DNA from: Blattamonas nauphoetae
Taxonomy: Eukaryota > Preaxostyla > Oxymonadida
Direction: 5' to 3'
Assembly (NCBI GenBank): GCA_033064195.1
Contig: JARBJD010000274.1
Span: forward strand, 1 to 64,000
Length of the DNA: 64,000 nt
Shown: positions 29,280 to 39,567 of the stretch, in pieces
How the letters are laid out: the number at the start of each line of letters is the position of its first letter
Position numbering within the stretch: the stretch's first letter is position 1
The notes under the pieces: generated by a model
What the model was told of the DNA's origin: nothing
Seen by the model: only the letters and a program-made list of their open reading frames with translations
Database searches by the model: none
Made by a program: the position numbers and the translations under genes

Positions 29280-29870
29280 ATCAAAAACTGGTTGACAACA
29301 AAGTGCAAACTACTATCAATCTCATACTGAGTTTAATTGTTGCATTGGAGCCCGTTTTGGCGAATGAGAGCGAAATTGTAGGTTTTATGGATTGATCGAT
29401 GATCTCTTCGAAATATCAGCAATCATTGTGAATTGAACACGAAATGATTCATGAATGGTTGTTCTCACTCTATTTTTCCCTTTTGGGTTCCAGATTAGGT
29501 GGAAGGTACAACACTTTCAACAGTCTTCATTCCTCCATCCCTCTTCTCTTATTCTATCCCTCATTGACAATTTTTGTCTCATATTTCGATTCATCTTTGT
29601 TCAAATATTGTTCATTCCTAGAATTTCAGGGGAAAGTCAACTGATTCGGACCAGGATGACGATGTGGCGAGTGAGTGGAAATCAAGGAAAACGGAAAGAA
29701 GATACACAGAAACAATGGGAGAGACAGGAAATATTTTTAAAACGAGGAAGAATGATGGTAAAATGAATACCAAATACCACAGTTTTCGGAAGAAAACCAC
29801 ATGGGTCTGATAAGGATCAGAGACAGGGAGAGGTAGACAACACTAGAAAGACAAGAACAAGATTAGTTTG
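29280..29870. other. No supported gene
   Basis: Short frames on both strands only. A purine-rich part (29,640-29,760) encodes Arg/Lys-rich words on the + strand (RMTMWRVSGNQGKRKEDTQ) but has no clear limits. Confidence 0.3.
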
Positions 29871-29943
29871 ACAGATGAAAAGAGATTTCTCAATATTTTA
29901 CGGAAGAAGAGAAAAAAAGAAGATGGGAGGCGGCAGCGGAGGA

Positions 29944-30243
29944 GGGAGAGCGGTGGAAGATGAGAACAGAGGAGAGAGAACGGTGGAAGACGACAACGGA
30001 GGAGGGAGAGCGGAGGAAGACGACAACGGAGGAGAGAGAGCGGTGGAAGACGACAACGAAGGAGAGAGAGCGGAGGAAGACGACAACGGAGGAGAGAGAG
30101 CGGAGGAAGACGACAACGGAGGAGAGAGAGCGGTGGAAGACGACAACGGAGGAGAGAGAGCGGTGGAAGACGACAACGGAGGAGGGAGAGCAGTGGAAGA
30201 CGACAACGGAGGAGAGAGAGCGGTGGAAGACGTCAACGGATGA
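29944..30243 (+). repeat. 30-bp minisatellite, about ten units, open as GGERAVEDDN decapeptides
   Basis: The unit GGAGAGAGAGCGGTGGAAGA plus CGACAACGGA repeats with few changes. The frame beginning at 29,875 stays open for 122 residues and reads the array as ten acidic decapeptides. The antisense frames are also open, so coding is not proven. The unit length is an exact multiple of three in every copy, which favours coding or recent expansion. Confidence 0.85.
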
Positions 30244-30344
30244 GAGAGAGCGGAACAAGTCGAGATCATTGAGGATTGTGAACTTATATGGAACAGTCGC
30301 CTGGAGTGACTTCAGAAATGTTTGATCGCGATAGAGAACGGAGG

Positions 30345-30495
30345 GAAGAGGATGAACACGATGGAGAACTGAGGGAGGAGGATAATCGCGATGGAGAACT
30401 GAGGGAGGAAGATGATCACGATGGAGAACTGAGGGAGGAGGATGATCGCGATGGAGAACTGAGGGAGGAGGACGATCGCGATGGAGAACCAAACG
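30345..30495 (+). repeat. Second 30-bp minisatellite, five units, open as DGELREEDDH/R decapeptides
   Basis: The unit GATGGAGAACTGAGGGAGGA plus GGATGATCGC is different in sequence from the array just upstream but has the same period. It is read in the 30,288-30,518 frame as acidic decapeptides and ends in PNEVVSTGS and a stop. The two arrays are separated by a 100-bp non-repeat part, so they may be exons of one acidic repeat protein. Confidence 0.8.
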
Positions 30496-30595
30496 AAGTT
30501 GTGTCGACTGGTTCCTAATGAACAAATCGATCTGTCGCGTTCAATCGAGGATGAATGTGATTCACATGACGAACTAGCTGCAATTTCTCGATCGT

Positions 30596-30829
30596 ATGGA
30601 TGAGGTCATTGTGGTGGAGACTGGTCAGATTGGATGGGCAGAGCTTCTACGACGAGCTAAAAGGGCGGGCATCAACTTCGAAAAGTTCAGCATCAAAAGC
30701 GAAGACAAGAAGAACGGCAAACAGGCGAAGAAGAAGCAGATCGAAGTGAAGGAGGAGAAGACTGGCGAGGAGTTCGCAAAGCAGATCATGACCGAGGAGG
30801 AGCAGGAGACGGGTCCGTTCCACGTGTGA
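30596..30829 (+). CDS. Small Lys/Glu-rich host-like protein or exon, 77 aa
   Basis: The frame starts at an ATG (TTG-to-ATG context not informative) and encodes a globular start (MDEVIVVETGQIGWAELLRR) followed by a basic/acidic helical tail (KKNGKQAKKKQIEVKEEKTGEEF). Codon choice is richer in GC than the flanks (GGCGAGGAG, AAGACTGGC), like the host-like genes further right. It could be an entire small protein or the last exon of the acidic repeat protein upstream. No family is recognised. Confidence 0.4.
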   Translation: MDEVIVVETGQIGWAELLRRAKRAGINFEKFSIKSEDKKNGKQAKKKQIEVKEEKTGEEFAKQIMTEEEQETGPFHV

Positions 30830-31189
30830 GGCGGCCGAAGAGGGGAGAACTTGACAGAGACGGTGTGGGGTACAAAGTCGAGGAGGGAGACTCTGACGAC
30901 TGAAGAGAATCAGACAGCACGCAAGTTCGGAACAAGGATGAGCTGATCGGCTCTGAACACAACACGATTCTGCTTTCTCTCTACACTGATGTTCATTGAA
31001 ATCATCCATGCCGACGATGGGGAGAGCAAACACGCTCGTGCAGACGATTTGGAGATCTTACCCGTCAATGCCTCTCTCATTTTGTCATCAACTCTCCCGT
31101 TCAATTTAACCTGCAAGGTGAGGTTCGCAATTTCATTTCACCCTTTTCATGACTCAATCCTTTTTGTTTGCATTCAAATATCGGCAAGG

Positions 31190-31705
31190 GTGGACTGGCT
31201 GCCTCAATTTGAAGTTGGTTTTCTCGAGTACCGTTGGTATTCTAAGCTGCAGTTGGTTTTCTGAACGACCGTTGGTTTTCTGAACGACCGTTGGTTTTCT
31301 GAACGACCGTTGGTTTTCTGAATGACCGTTGGAAATCTGCAAAAAAAGTTGGTTTTTTTAAACCATATCAGTGTGGATGTTTGATCAAAAAAAATTGTAC
31401 AAATAGACGAGTTGGTAGATTCAGAGACTTCCGCTGTTGGGACCCAGGTTCGAATCCCGGGATCGTCAACTTTTTTCTTCAATGGATTTTTCTGACATGA
31501 TCATACACATTTTTGTGAAATTATAGCAGTATTCATGATCGGATGAGTAATGTTCGACAATTGGATTGAATTTGCCTTTTTTTGAATCGGATCATCCCAC
31601 TCTCTCTTAAACTCACCTCTTCTCTCCAATCAACTTATTGAGACTCTTCGATAGTTCAGGATGCACCATACAACAGCAATCAACACCTGTATGCGAAGCG
31701 CTGAA
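31190..31705 (+). repeat. Segment duplicated in inverted orientation at 37,225-37,735 (arm 1)
   Basis: About 510 bp is shared nearly base for base with the second arm. It includes a run of four GACCGTTGGTTTTCTGAA-type 18-bp tandem units, a tRNA-like unit, and part of a coding exon (see 31,613-31,804). The two arms enclose 5.5 kb containing the phosphatase-like gene. Confidence 0.8.
31406..31470 (+). ncRNA. tRNA-like unit (SINE-type head), arm 1
   Basis: Starts GACGAGTTGGTAGATTCAG, has a B-box-like AGGTTCGAATCCCGGG, and ends GATCGTCAAC plus six T (Pol III terminator). The first and last bases pair (GACGA with TCGTC). It is about 63-65 nt, shorter than a normal tRNA, and the T stem has a mismatch, so it is read as a tRNA-derived repeat rather than a working tRNA. 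Confidence 0.55.
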
Positions 31706-31804
31706 GTTTGAAGCGGAGATCAAGAATACTGAAGCCAACCAATTCTCCTCATTCTCTACTGCCATCTGCAGATTGGTTGGACGGTTGAAACGCACTCGAT
31801 TCAT
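31613..31804 (-). CDS. Host-like exon, 63 codons, partly duplicated at 37.2 kb
   Basis: The frame ends SASHTGVDCCCMVHPELSKS then LNKLIGEKR and is followed at once by GTGAGTTTAAG, a good splice donor. The second arm (37,240-37,320) keeps the same SGVDCCC/ASHPGVDCCC to GEKR stretch and the same GTGAGT, so the exon edge was copied with the segment. The parent gene is not recognised. Upstream residues (MNRVRFNRPTNLQMAVENEEN) are present only in this copy. Confidence 0.45.
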   Translation of the reverse strand: MNRVRFNRPTNLQMAVENEENWLASVFLISASNFSASHTGVDCCCMVHPELSKSLNKLIGEKR

Positions 31805-32130
31805 ATGATATGGATTTCATTGTTTTCTGGAACCAGATAGTAAGTCATCCCCAACTCCTGTGCTGCACAAATCCAGTTTGTTTTTGAACACTTCACCAAC
31901 CAATATTTCGGAAACAAGACAATATCACGTCTTCAATTCATTCAGTGCATGTCACAAGCAATCAAGAAAACAAAATATTCGCGAAAATAGGCTCAGAAAC
32001 TGGTAAAGAATGGGTAAAACGATAATAGCCTCAGATCCCCTCCCCCGAATCTCTAACGTCTCATGTACAGGCAAGAACGGGCAGGACGCACAGAGCAAGA
32101 CACTGCCAGAACAGAAAGCGACAGCGAGAT

Positions 32131-33501
32131 TCAGCGCAGAACAGGACAGCCAAATAATGACGAGCTTCGAAGCAGAACAGAACGCGGAGGAAGAAAGAGG
32201 ATGGGACACGAACCAAAAGAAAGGGAACGGGCCACGACGGCAGATCCACCCAATCCGATCGGAGAAACAATCAGAAATGGTGCTTCTTCATCGCAGCCAC
32301 AGCCTTCCCCTTCGCGACTGGTGTTGTCGGTGTTCTCTTCTTCACACTCGCAGAATGCACACTGCCGTATTTTGGGGAAGAGGGGTAGGAGGGTTGTGGG
32401 GAGCGAGACCAACTTTGGGGCTGGCTTCGAGTGTTGCGGCGAGCACATCCCATTCCCGCGCGAGAACCGGAGCATCGTCACAAGAACAGGACTCGGCGGT
32501 TCGTTCAAGTTCGCGTGGTCCTTCGGAGGCGAAAGGGGGTTTGTGAGTGTGGGCGACGAGGGGCGAGAGCGGTCTGTGTTGTAGTCCGCTGCCGACGGAG
32601 GCGTGTGCGGTGGGGGCGAGAAGAGCGGCAGGAAGTGCTGGTCGGTGCGCAGTGAGAGCGGGGTGGGGTTCAGTTCAATCACCGACTCGCTTTCTTCGCT
32701 CGTTGCGCACGTCGGCGAATCAATTCGCGAGGAGGAGGCCAGCGAATCCAGTGACGCTGCGGACGAGACTTGTGTGAGTGTGGGCGGCCGGGCATGCCGT
32801 TCGGGAGTGGTCGAGTCTGATTTGGCGCGTGTGTTCGGCGATGGCGTATTTCGGTCCAAACTCGTCGCAGGACTGCGAAGTGGTTCTGCCGACGATTTCG
32901 GAGCGGTGCCCGGCCGATCCTTGCCGTCGGAGGGCGTTTTGTTCGATTGTCCGAAGAGCTGACAGTTTCGGCTTCCAGCTTCCATCAATTCCAGAATCGT
33001 CGGGTGCCCCAAGAATTGTACCGGCACATTCTGAACATTAATCTGCGGCACGTCCAATCCGAGTGGAGTGTAGCTTCAGCAAGCGCTGGTCAGCGGGTGG
33101 GCGACACGCGAAAGAAGCGGGCTCGTTTTCGCCAACTTCAGCGGCATTCGGTGTCTCCTCGCATCGCCCGACTGCAGAATCGATCCCGCAGGCTCCGTCC
33201 CGCTTGTCGGTTCACTCGTCTGCGGTCGTTTCGTCAACAAGCTCGATTTCGGTTTCACAACACACGGCGCCAGTGAGCTGGGGAGCTTCACTTTCGGAGC
33301 AGTACGCACACTCGGCGCAGACTGAGTCAGTCGCACTGCCTGGTTGAACGACGTTTTGTGAAGAGTGAACGATTCCTGCAAAAGACGAGGCGTTCGCACA
33401 AGACGACTAATCACTCCAGCTTGCTTCCTCAACCCCGAAACGAACGATCGCTTCATCCGAGTCCGCCGGCTCAGCGACGTCACTTCCATCGCATGCTCCA
33501 C
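32131..33501 (-). CDS. Probable C-terminal coding part of the phosphatase-like gene (Ser/Pro-rich)
   Basis: Two long frames (33,076-33,501 and 32,131-33,057) lie directly downstream of the phosphatase-like exon on the same strand and have GC-rich, host-like codon use. They encode Ser/Pro/Thr-rich, probably disordered sequence (SPATSLDRNTPSPNTRAKSD, PSSPTLTNPLSPPKD), typical of regulatory tails, with a Cys-rich CAFCECEEEN patch. The frames differ, so one or more introns or a frame change lie between them; I cannot place the splice sites with confidence. The antisense frames are also open owing to composition. Confidence 0.45.
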
Positions 33502-33933
33502 TCACCAACTGTAGTGGTGAATCAGAAAAATCGATACAATCAGCATCGCGCGGTTGTGCCCTTGAGGTGAATGAACCAGGATCACCCCGTCACCATCAAG
33601 TGCTTTGTCAAGAAAGCTGCACACACGGCTCACATGTTTCGCTGGCGATGCCAAGAATGTCGAAGGATCTAACTCAGACATCGGCAGAGACAGTATCGAC
33701 ACGTTATTCACACTCCAAACATTCGAACCAGATGTCGTTCCAGTTCCACAGATCACCACATGAGTGATTCGTTGAGTGTTCAGAAACTTGCGAACGAGGA
33801 GAATGACGGCGAGAAGAAAACGAACAGCAATCGAAGAAGTGGTATCCTCATTCCCCAAAAACAATTGAGGCATCAGCTTAGACACAGGCGTGGGTGGAGA
33901 TGGAGGAACCATCCTCGGTCCGAGTTCTCGCAA
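33502..33933 (-). CDS. Dual-specificity phosphatase-like domain with Ser in place of the catalytic Cys (pseudophosphatase)
   Basis: The exon encodes a DSP fold in order: MPQLFLGNEDTTSS (the substrate-recognition start LFLGN), a THVVICG strand, SLPMSELD (general-acid region), VSRVCSFLDKAL and the signature VHSPQGHNRAMLIV. The usual signature is HCxxGxxR; here Cys is replaced by Ser while the Gly and Arg remain. Proteins of the STYX type with a lost Cys bind phosphoproteins without hydrolysing them. The exon ends at AGTTG followed by GTGAGT, a consensus splice donor, at 33,503. The upstream exon is unclear (possibly within 33,949-34,311). The gene lies inside the 13.8-kb unit. It could be a regulator or a decayed copy. 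Confidence 0.7.
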   Translation of the reverse strand: MRELGPRMVPPSPPTPVSKLMPQLFLGNEDTTSSIAVRFLLAVILLVRKFLNTQRITHVVICGTGTTSGSNVWSVNNVSILSLPMSELDPSTFLASPAKHVSRVCSFLDKALDGDGVILVHSPQGHNRAMLIVSIFLIHHYSW

Positions 33934-34680
33934 AGTGGAGTACGTCGGCTAATCACATTGACTGTGACGTGCATGTTGTGATGGCTGCTGTTCCAGTGAG
34001 GATGAACTGTGTCTGACAGAGTGCGATATGGAGAGGACGCCAAAAGTTGTATCGGAGGTTGTTGAGCAGGATGTGTATGTGCAGGCGGTGACTGTCACAT
34101 CAAAAAATAGGCCTGAAGCTGACATTTTTGACAGACTTCCTTGACATCGAGTGTGAGATGAGGAGTGATGAGTAGTCGAAGGCGGAGATGAAAATCCATT
34201 ATCCAGATTGTCCGCTTGAACATTGACAGATTGAATCGAATTTTGAGTCGGTGACAAGACTTGAAGGTGGGAATTTGGATGGACACGAAATCGAGATCCC
34301 TCTGCCGTCATGTGTGGAGGATCACGTGGAGAACGAGCATTCTCTGATGATGGGATGATGTTGACGAGGCTGGACGGGAGGGCAGAGTTCCGACAGACGC
34401 GGATGACAGGGTCGATGGAAGAACGACGATCAGTTTGGAGGATGCCAGATCATCCATACACATTGATGTTCGTGGCAGCAAAGAGGTCAGTTATGAGGCT
34501 GTGAGTCCGCTGGGTTCCAGGAACAGCGCTGCCAAATCTTCTGTTCTGTTCATCTGTTTGGTGAGTGTGATTGTGGTGAATCCAGAAGGGATTGTGGGGT
34601 GTGTGTGAGTTGGACACGACGCGCTTGGTTGAGCAAACTCCCCAAATTGATTGTCGTCTTCCGACGCAACAGTGAAACTG

Positions 34681-35213
34681 TCACGTGACTACAAGAATGT
34701 TCCCCTCTGTCTCATACCCTCCCTTTTCACCCACTCCTTCTCTTCTTCTTCCCCCATCTGACCTGGCGGAAGAAAGATTCTCCTCTCCCCCTTCACACGC
34801 AGCCACAATCTGCTGATCTTTCTCCAACACACTCCCAACACTCGACAGGCTCGCGAAACTTGATGCACAACATTTCAAGCTGACAGTGTCGCCTGCATCG
34901 TCTGGCATTGTCCAACCTTCCACAGAAGAGACAATAGTGAGTGTGGACATTGTGAGCTCGTCCTCTCTTCTTCCTCCCTCTTCGCCAATCCTCCTGTTTC
35001 CGCTTCTTCTTCACCAGGAATGTCCCATTCGTTCTTTGCTCCTCTTCTTCGCTCTTCTTCCAGTGCATTTTTAGGCTTCGAGTTGTTGTTTTGCTCGTTC
35101 AACCGTTTAGATTCTTGTTTCAGCCATTCGTTCTCTTCACTTGTTTGATACTCCTCCAGCGAGTCGTTCTCATCTTCATCCCTCCTTCCTCTCATCACTT
35201 CCTCCTCCAACAC
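34681..35213 (-). CDS. Acidic host-like coding region, helical
   Basis: The frame from 35,213 encodes MLEEEVMRGRRDEDENDSLEE, a Gln/Asn/Lys helix (WLKQESKRLNEQNNNSKPKN) and NEWDIPGEEEAETGG. A second frame (34,681-34,950), GEGGEENLSSARSDGG-like, continues on the same strand with STLTIVSSVEGWTMPDDAGD, so a splice or a frame change lies between them. The antisense frames are proline/serine-rich shadows. No family is recognised. It lies upstream of the phosphatase-like gene on the same strand. Confidence 0.4.
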
Positions 35214-36435
35214 TCACAACACCCCAACCATCCCTTCCACCACTCTCCCCTCTCTACTCCCATCCTCACCACTCTCTTCATCTTCTTCTCACACCATTTT
35301 CGAGTTCATGGACGTGGTCTTGGAGTGTACAGACTACAATTGTCCAATCTGAGCTCTGTCGACTCTTTCATTCCTTACAAGCCTGTTCTTCTTCTCTCTC
35401 CCATCTCCTTCATTCCACTCGACCTTCCGCTCATCAGCATCTCGTCGTTGAGTGGAAGGATGGAGAAGAGGAGGTTGGTTGCAGATGGAAGAGGAAATAG
35501 AGAAATGGGGGACGAGGTGGAGGAAGTGGACGAGACCAATTCTGAAATCTTCGTGGAAAGCTGATCAAGAAGATTGATTGTTCAGGCGAGGCTGGAGACA
35601 CAGGTTGTGATCTGGTCGAGTGAGATGTCGGGATGGTACGAGGAATGGAGAACATGAGTTGGTTGTTGACCGGAGGAGAGACGAGTGAAGACGACGAATG
35701 ATATGAACGAAGCTGTGAGAAGCACGACAATTAGTGTGTTGGTTCTTCTTTCAGCTCGTCGTCGAGTTGGAGTGATGGCGGAAGGGTCGGTTCGGGATGA
35801 TCGAGCTTATGATCGTTAGCTTCCATTGTCTCACCAACAGAGAGAATTAAAACGTTCAAAGGGTGTCGTCCTTGGAAGCAAGGGCAGCGAGAGGGGATGA
35901 AGAGAGGGCGACTTCAGTCTTTCCACTGTGGGGCGGTAGTCAATGAACATTTGTGTCGACTTAGCGTGGAATTCGTGTTCTGAGGGAATTTTCGAGCCCA
36001 GAGTGGAAAGTATACGATCGACGGGTGAAGGAAAAGGGAGAGATCTCTATTGGGTAATGAAGAGACCACGGAGGGTGATCAAGGTGGTCGATGTGATGTG
36101 AGGGTGAAAGCCTGGCGGAACAATCCCAAAGAAGAAGTAGATGGGTTGTGGAACGTGGGGAGGTCGGAAAGTTTGGGAGAGGCTTCGATATATTAAAATT
36201 TTGTGCTGACATCAACAAAATCAGTGCAGAACTTGTTGAGCATCAATATCCGCGTAGAGAAGAGAAATATGTATGCCATCTTCTGCAGATAACTTTCTTT
36301 CGTTTCAAATGTGTCCGGATTGTCTGTAGTATGCAAATCTTTCGCAATAAGTGTTAAATTTTGGCGTGTTCTGAGATTGACTGCAGCAGCTACTGAAGGC
36401 GGGGAGAGCTTCGAAGGAAAATGAAAATGTGAACA
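35214..36435. other. No clear gene; possible short exon at 35,460-35,564 (+)
   Basis: A + strand stretch reading MEKRRLVADGRGNREMGDEV and VDETNSEIFVES before a stop has host-like codons but no clear neighbours. The rest has only short frames on both strands. Confidence 0.25.
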
Positions 36436-37170
36436 TTAGTGGCAGTTTTCAGTCGTTTGGAGAGGGATGAGAGGTGCAGAGCTCATTAAACGCGCGTCGG
36501 ACTGGCCGAGAATGTCAACGTACCTGCCTTCCCAGCTGACGAACAGGACGCAATGAGTGTCATCAAAACCAAGATTGTCGCACTCAATGTAGATTGAACA
36601 ATGAGCTTTTCCTTCAACAGGCAGGAGTGGCGGAGTTTGGCGTGTTTGGGGTATCATTCTTCTCTTCACCACCAGCTCCACCGAGATGCTCAGTTTCAAC
36701 AAAGGAGTGGAAACTCTTCGGATGTTCGAGCATTCCTAAGAAGCTTTATTAGAGCAGTACTTTCGGCGAAGAACAGAGAAGATGTGAGTGTTTGGACAGA
36801 TCCAGTATCAAAATTAGGAAGAAGTGACGATTCATTTGCAGAAACACCATTTGCCGATGGATTGTTGGAATGTCCACTTTTGGAGAGATGGGCGTGGAAT
36901 TGCAGTCGACCATGTTTACTTCTGAGTTTGTTGAATTCGTGATATAAGCTGTTAAAATATGTCAATTCCACTTCATTGAGCACGTTTATCTTTTGTTGGT
37001 AGGTTTTTGGAGCTGAATTGCTTCTGAAGCCACCATCTTCGATGTGGATGACTGATGGTGAATGAAGATGCATTGCTCCTCCACCAACAGTTGTAGTATT
37101 ACGATTGAAGTAACAACGATATAAGTACGCAAGATCGCGATCAAGATCGATTCAAGCTCTGTTGGGAGCT
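36436..37170 (-). CDS. Unrecognised spliced or frame-changed host-like gene fragment
   Basis: The coding sequence reads from about 37,140 (DLAYLYRCYFNRNTTTVGGG) through NSAPKTYQQKINVLNEVELTYFN and SALIKLLRNARTSEE, then in another frame VELVVKRRMIPQTRQ, KAHCSIYIECDNLGFDDTHC and LFVSWEGRYVDILGQSD. The last part has a beta-rich look (SIYIECDNLGF..VLFVSWEGRY). A CAACAG just upstream may be the 3' end of an intron. The frame change near 36,700 may be a small intron or decay. It borders the inverted arm at 37.2 kb, which may have truncated it. Confidence 0.4.
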
Positions 37171-37224
37171 GAACTGGAAATGATGATGGAATCGAAGACA
37201 GTTAGTACTTCTAATTCACGGAAA

Positions 37225-37735
37225 TTAACAAGCGCTTCGCATCCAGGTGTTGATTGCTGTTGTATGGTGCATCCTGAACTATCGAAGAGTCTCAATAAGT
37301 TGATTGGAGAGAAGAGGTGAGTTTAAGAGAGAGTGGGATGATCCGATTCAAAAAAGGCAAATTCAATCCAATTGTCGAACATTACTCATCCGATCATGAA
37401 TACTGCTATAATTTCACAAAAATGTGTATGATCATGTCAGAAAAATCCATTGAAGAAAAAAGTTGACGATCCCGGGATTCGAACCTGGGTCCCAACAGCG
37501 GAAGTCTCTGAATCTACCAACTCGTCTATTTGTACAATTTTTTTTGATCAAACATCCACACTGATATGGTTTAAAAAAACCAACTTTTTTTGCAGATTTC
37601 CAACGGTCATTCAGAAAACCAACGGTCGTTCAGAAAACCAACGGTCGTTCAGAAAACCAACGGTCGTTCAGAAAACCAACTGCAGCTTAGAATACCAACG
37701 GTACTCGAGAAAACCAACTTTAAATTGAGATGGCC
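37225..37735 (-). repeat. Inverted copy of the 31,190-31,705 segment (arm 2)
   Basis: Carries the same 18-bp tandem units (near 37,603-37,680), the same tRNA-like unit and the same exon stretch, in complement. Beyond the arm the two loci differ. Confidence 0.8.
37464..37526 (-). ncRNA. tRNA-like unit, inverted copy in arm 2
   Basis: Identical by eye to the unit at 31,406-31,470, including the B box and the T run. Confidence 0.55.
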
Positions 37736-37779
37736 GGGTGGACTTTCTGGGCCAAAAAACTCTAAGTAGTGGCAAAAAA

Positions 37780-37858
37780 GTTGTGCTCGGCGGGAGTCGA
37801 ACCCCGAGCACAACAGTCGACAGAGGGGTTGGCTACCGCTAGGCCAAACGCGCCGCAC
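37780..37858 (-). ncRNA. tRNA-like unit with A and B boxes and a long 3' hairpin
   Basis: On the minus strand an A box TGGCCTAGCGGTAG and a B box GGTTCGACTCC are spaced as in a tRNA, and six T follow the 3' end. The last 35 nt form a perfect 11-bp hairpin, GTTGTGCTCGG with CCGAGCACAAC, instead of a normal acceptor/T-stem pairing. It is therefore read as a tRNA-derived Pol III unit, not a standard tRNA. It lies 45 bp from the inverted arm at 37.2-37.7 kb. Confidence 0.55.
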
Positions 37859-37859
37859 G

Positions 37860-38950
37860 TTCACTTCCAAAAAATTGGTGTCTTGAAGGGAGAACTGCAG
37901 TAGATTGTCACTTCACGATACATCATGATCAATCGCTATGTTTTGAAAAATTGTAAGAAAATACGAGACATAAAGTTGAAATGAATCAAGAAAGCGTAAA
38001 GATGAAGTGATATAGTTCGCCGATCGACCTCATCAAACACGATCGAATGATCGTGACATTCTCTGAGACGATCTCGACAGTATTCTCAACATTTTGAAAA
38101 TAAAACGTGTTCACATCCATATTCGACAATTTATTACGAGAGAATAGCCTCGATGAACTACAATGTCACAACACACCTCGATCACCTTTGGCCCAGAAAG
38201 TCCACTCGTGCCCAAATATCATCCCTTCTCACATAAGATCCAAAATGATCACGATAAATAGGATGAAGAACAGAGTGAGATCAAAGGGATGGATTGAAAG
38301 GGAGACTGGGGCCTGAAGTGAATGACAAAGATTAGAGATGGAGAGAATGAATACGGAAGTCCTCTGAATCCGCATATCTCTGCACAAAACGCTGTCTGCT
38401 GAACATGATGAATGGAAATGCGAGGAGGGCAGGAGATGGGCATAAGGATGCGTAAAGTGGAAGAATATTTGTCAGATTTTGATATTAGTGACAGGCTGGG
38501 CGAGAGGAGAGTGGAAAGAAGACAGAGAAGAAAGAAAGAGCTAGATTTGGTTTGAAAGGAAAATAAGCGCGATGAAGACGGGAAGAAGAACAAAAACAGA
38601 AAGATGATGAAAAGCAAACCATTTGTGAGAAAGCGGAGGAGGTTGAACGACGAAAGTGGGAGAAGGATGTCGGATTCGACTGCGACCTGATTGATGCGAT
38701 CCAATGAGCAGATGCTGATAAACAGAGAGACTTGGAAGAGAATATAGTCATGAAACATGAATGGAAGAGGAGACAATCGGTGAAAAGAAGACGAGATATG
38801 ACATTGCGAAAGAAGAAATTGGATTAAAGAGAAAAGCGAGAATATGAAATATCTATTCAACAAATTTGTCTAGAAAGTGAAATACAGTTCCGTGTGGGTG
38901 ACTAATGAGTGTGTACCGATTTTAAACGAAATCTGTTGGACCGTTTTGGA
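37860..38950. other. No supported gene; purine-rich on the + strand
   Basis: The long minus-strand frame at 38,249-38,863 is Phe/Leu/Ser-rich, as expected from the complement of purine-rich DNA, and has no domain. The + strand shows Lys/Glu/Arg-rich words broken by stops, perhaps an old coiled-coil gene. Confidence 0.35.
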
Positions 38951-39039
38951 GGAAAGTGGAACAAAGTTGGAACTCCACAAGACTTGATCCTGAGTTTGGA
39001 ACCATCCAAAAGAGAACCAAGATGGGAAAAATAGGGAAT

Positions 39040-39268
39040 CAAACCTCAAGAATTGATTTTTGGCGATCTAGACGCAGAACATGTTGGTTTGCTCGCATGG
39101 AGATGTCGATTCAAGGTGAGGCTTGTCATTCGAACCGACATCGTTGTCGACCACTGACAATACCGCGAGATACAGGTCAAAAACATGAAAGAAATAAAGA
39201 TTCCGACTTTTGAGAAGGATATGATGGATGGATTGTATCTGAAGAACGACACACAAACATTTGCATAA
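39040..39268 (+). CDS. 3' end of a spliced host-like gene (two exons, 60-nt intron)
   Basis: The exon before the splice reads FGDLDAEHVGLLAWRCRFK and ends CAAG at 39,115. The intron 39,116-39,175 begins GTGAGG and ends ATACAG. The next exon continues in phase with VKNMKEIKIPTFEKD then MMDGLYLKNDTQTFA and a stop at 39,266-39,268. The upstream boundary is not determined. The phase fit across a consensus-type short intron is good evidence for real splicing in this genome. No family is recognised. Confidence 0.55.
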
Positions 39269-39567
39269 AAATGAAGGACTACAACAATATCATACTGATT
39301 CCTTCAGCAGCAAGATTCGACGTAATTCAACGAAGTTGTTTTTCAGTTCTCATCCATTCTCTTCAAATGGTTGGGAAAGTACCTCCTGAAAGCGCAAGAG
39401 CAAATCAGTACAATTGGGACGTCTGGCGAGACATCGTGGGAAGTTCCAGACTGACAACATGTTCAAGAATGGAAAGATGCATACAAAAGCACATCGTATT
39501 TGGTGGTTTTCTTTTTTGAACAATAATCCCCATAAATTTGTCTTTTTGTCTGTGATCTCAAATGTCA

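Noticed and set aside
29890-30525. Open minus-strand frames of 123 and 211 aa across the minisatellites
   Set aside because: A 30-bp repeat without stops in several frames keeps all of them open; there is no independent evidence.
38249-38863. 204-aa minus-strand frame that looks like a membrane protein
   Set aside because: Phe/Ser/Leu richness comes from the complement of purine-rich DNA; no conserved motif or start signal.
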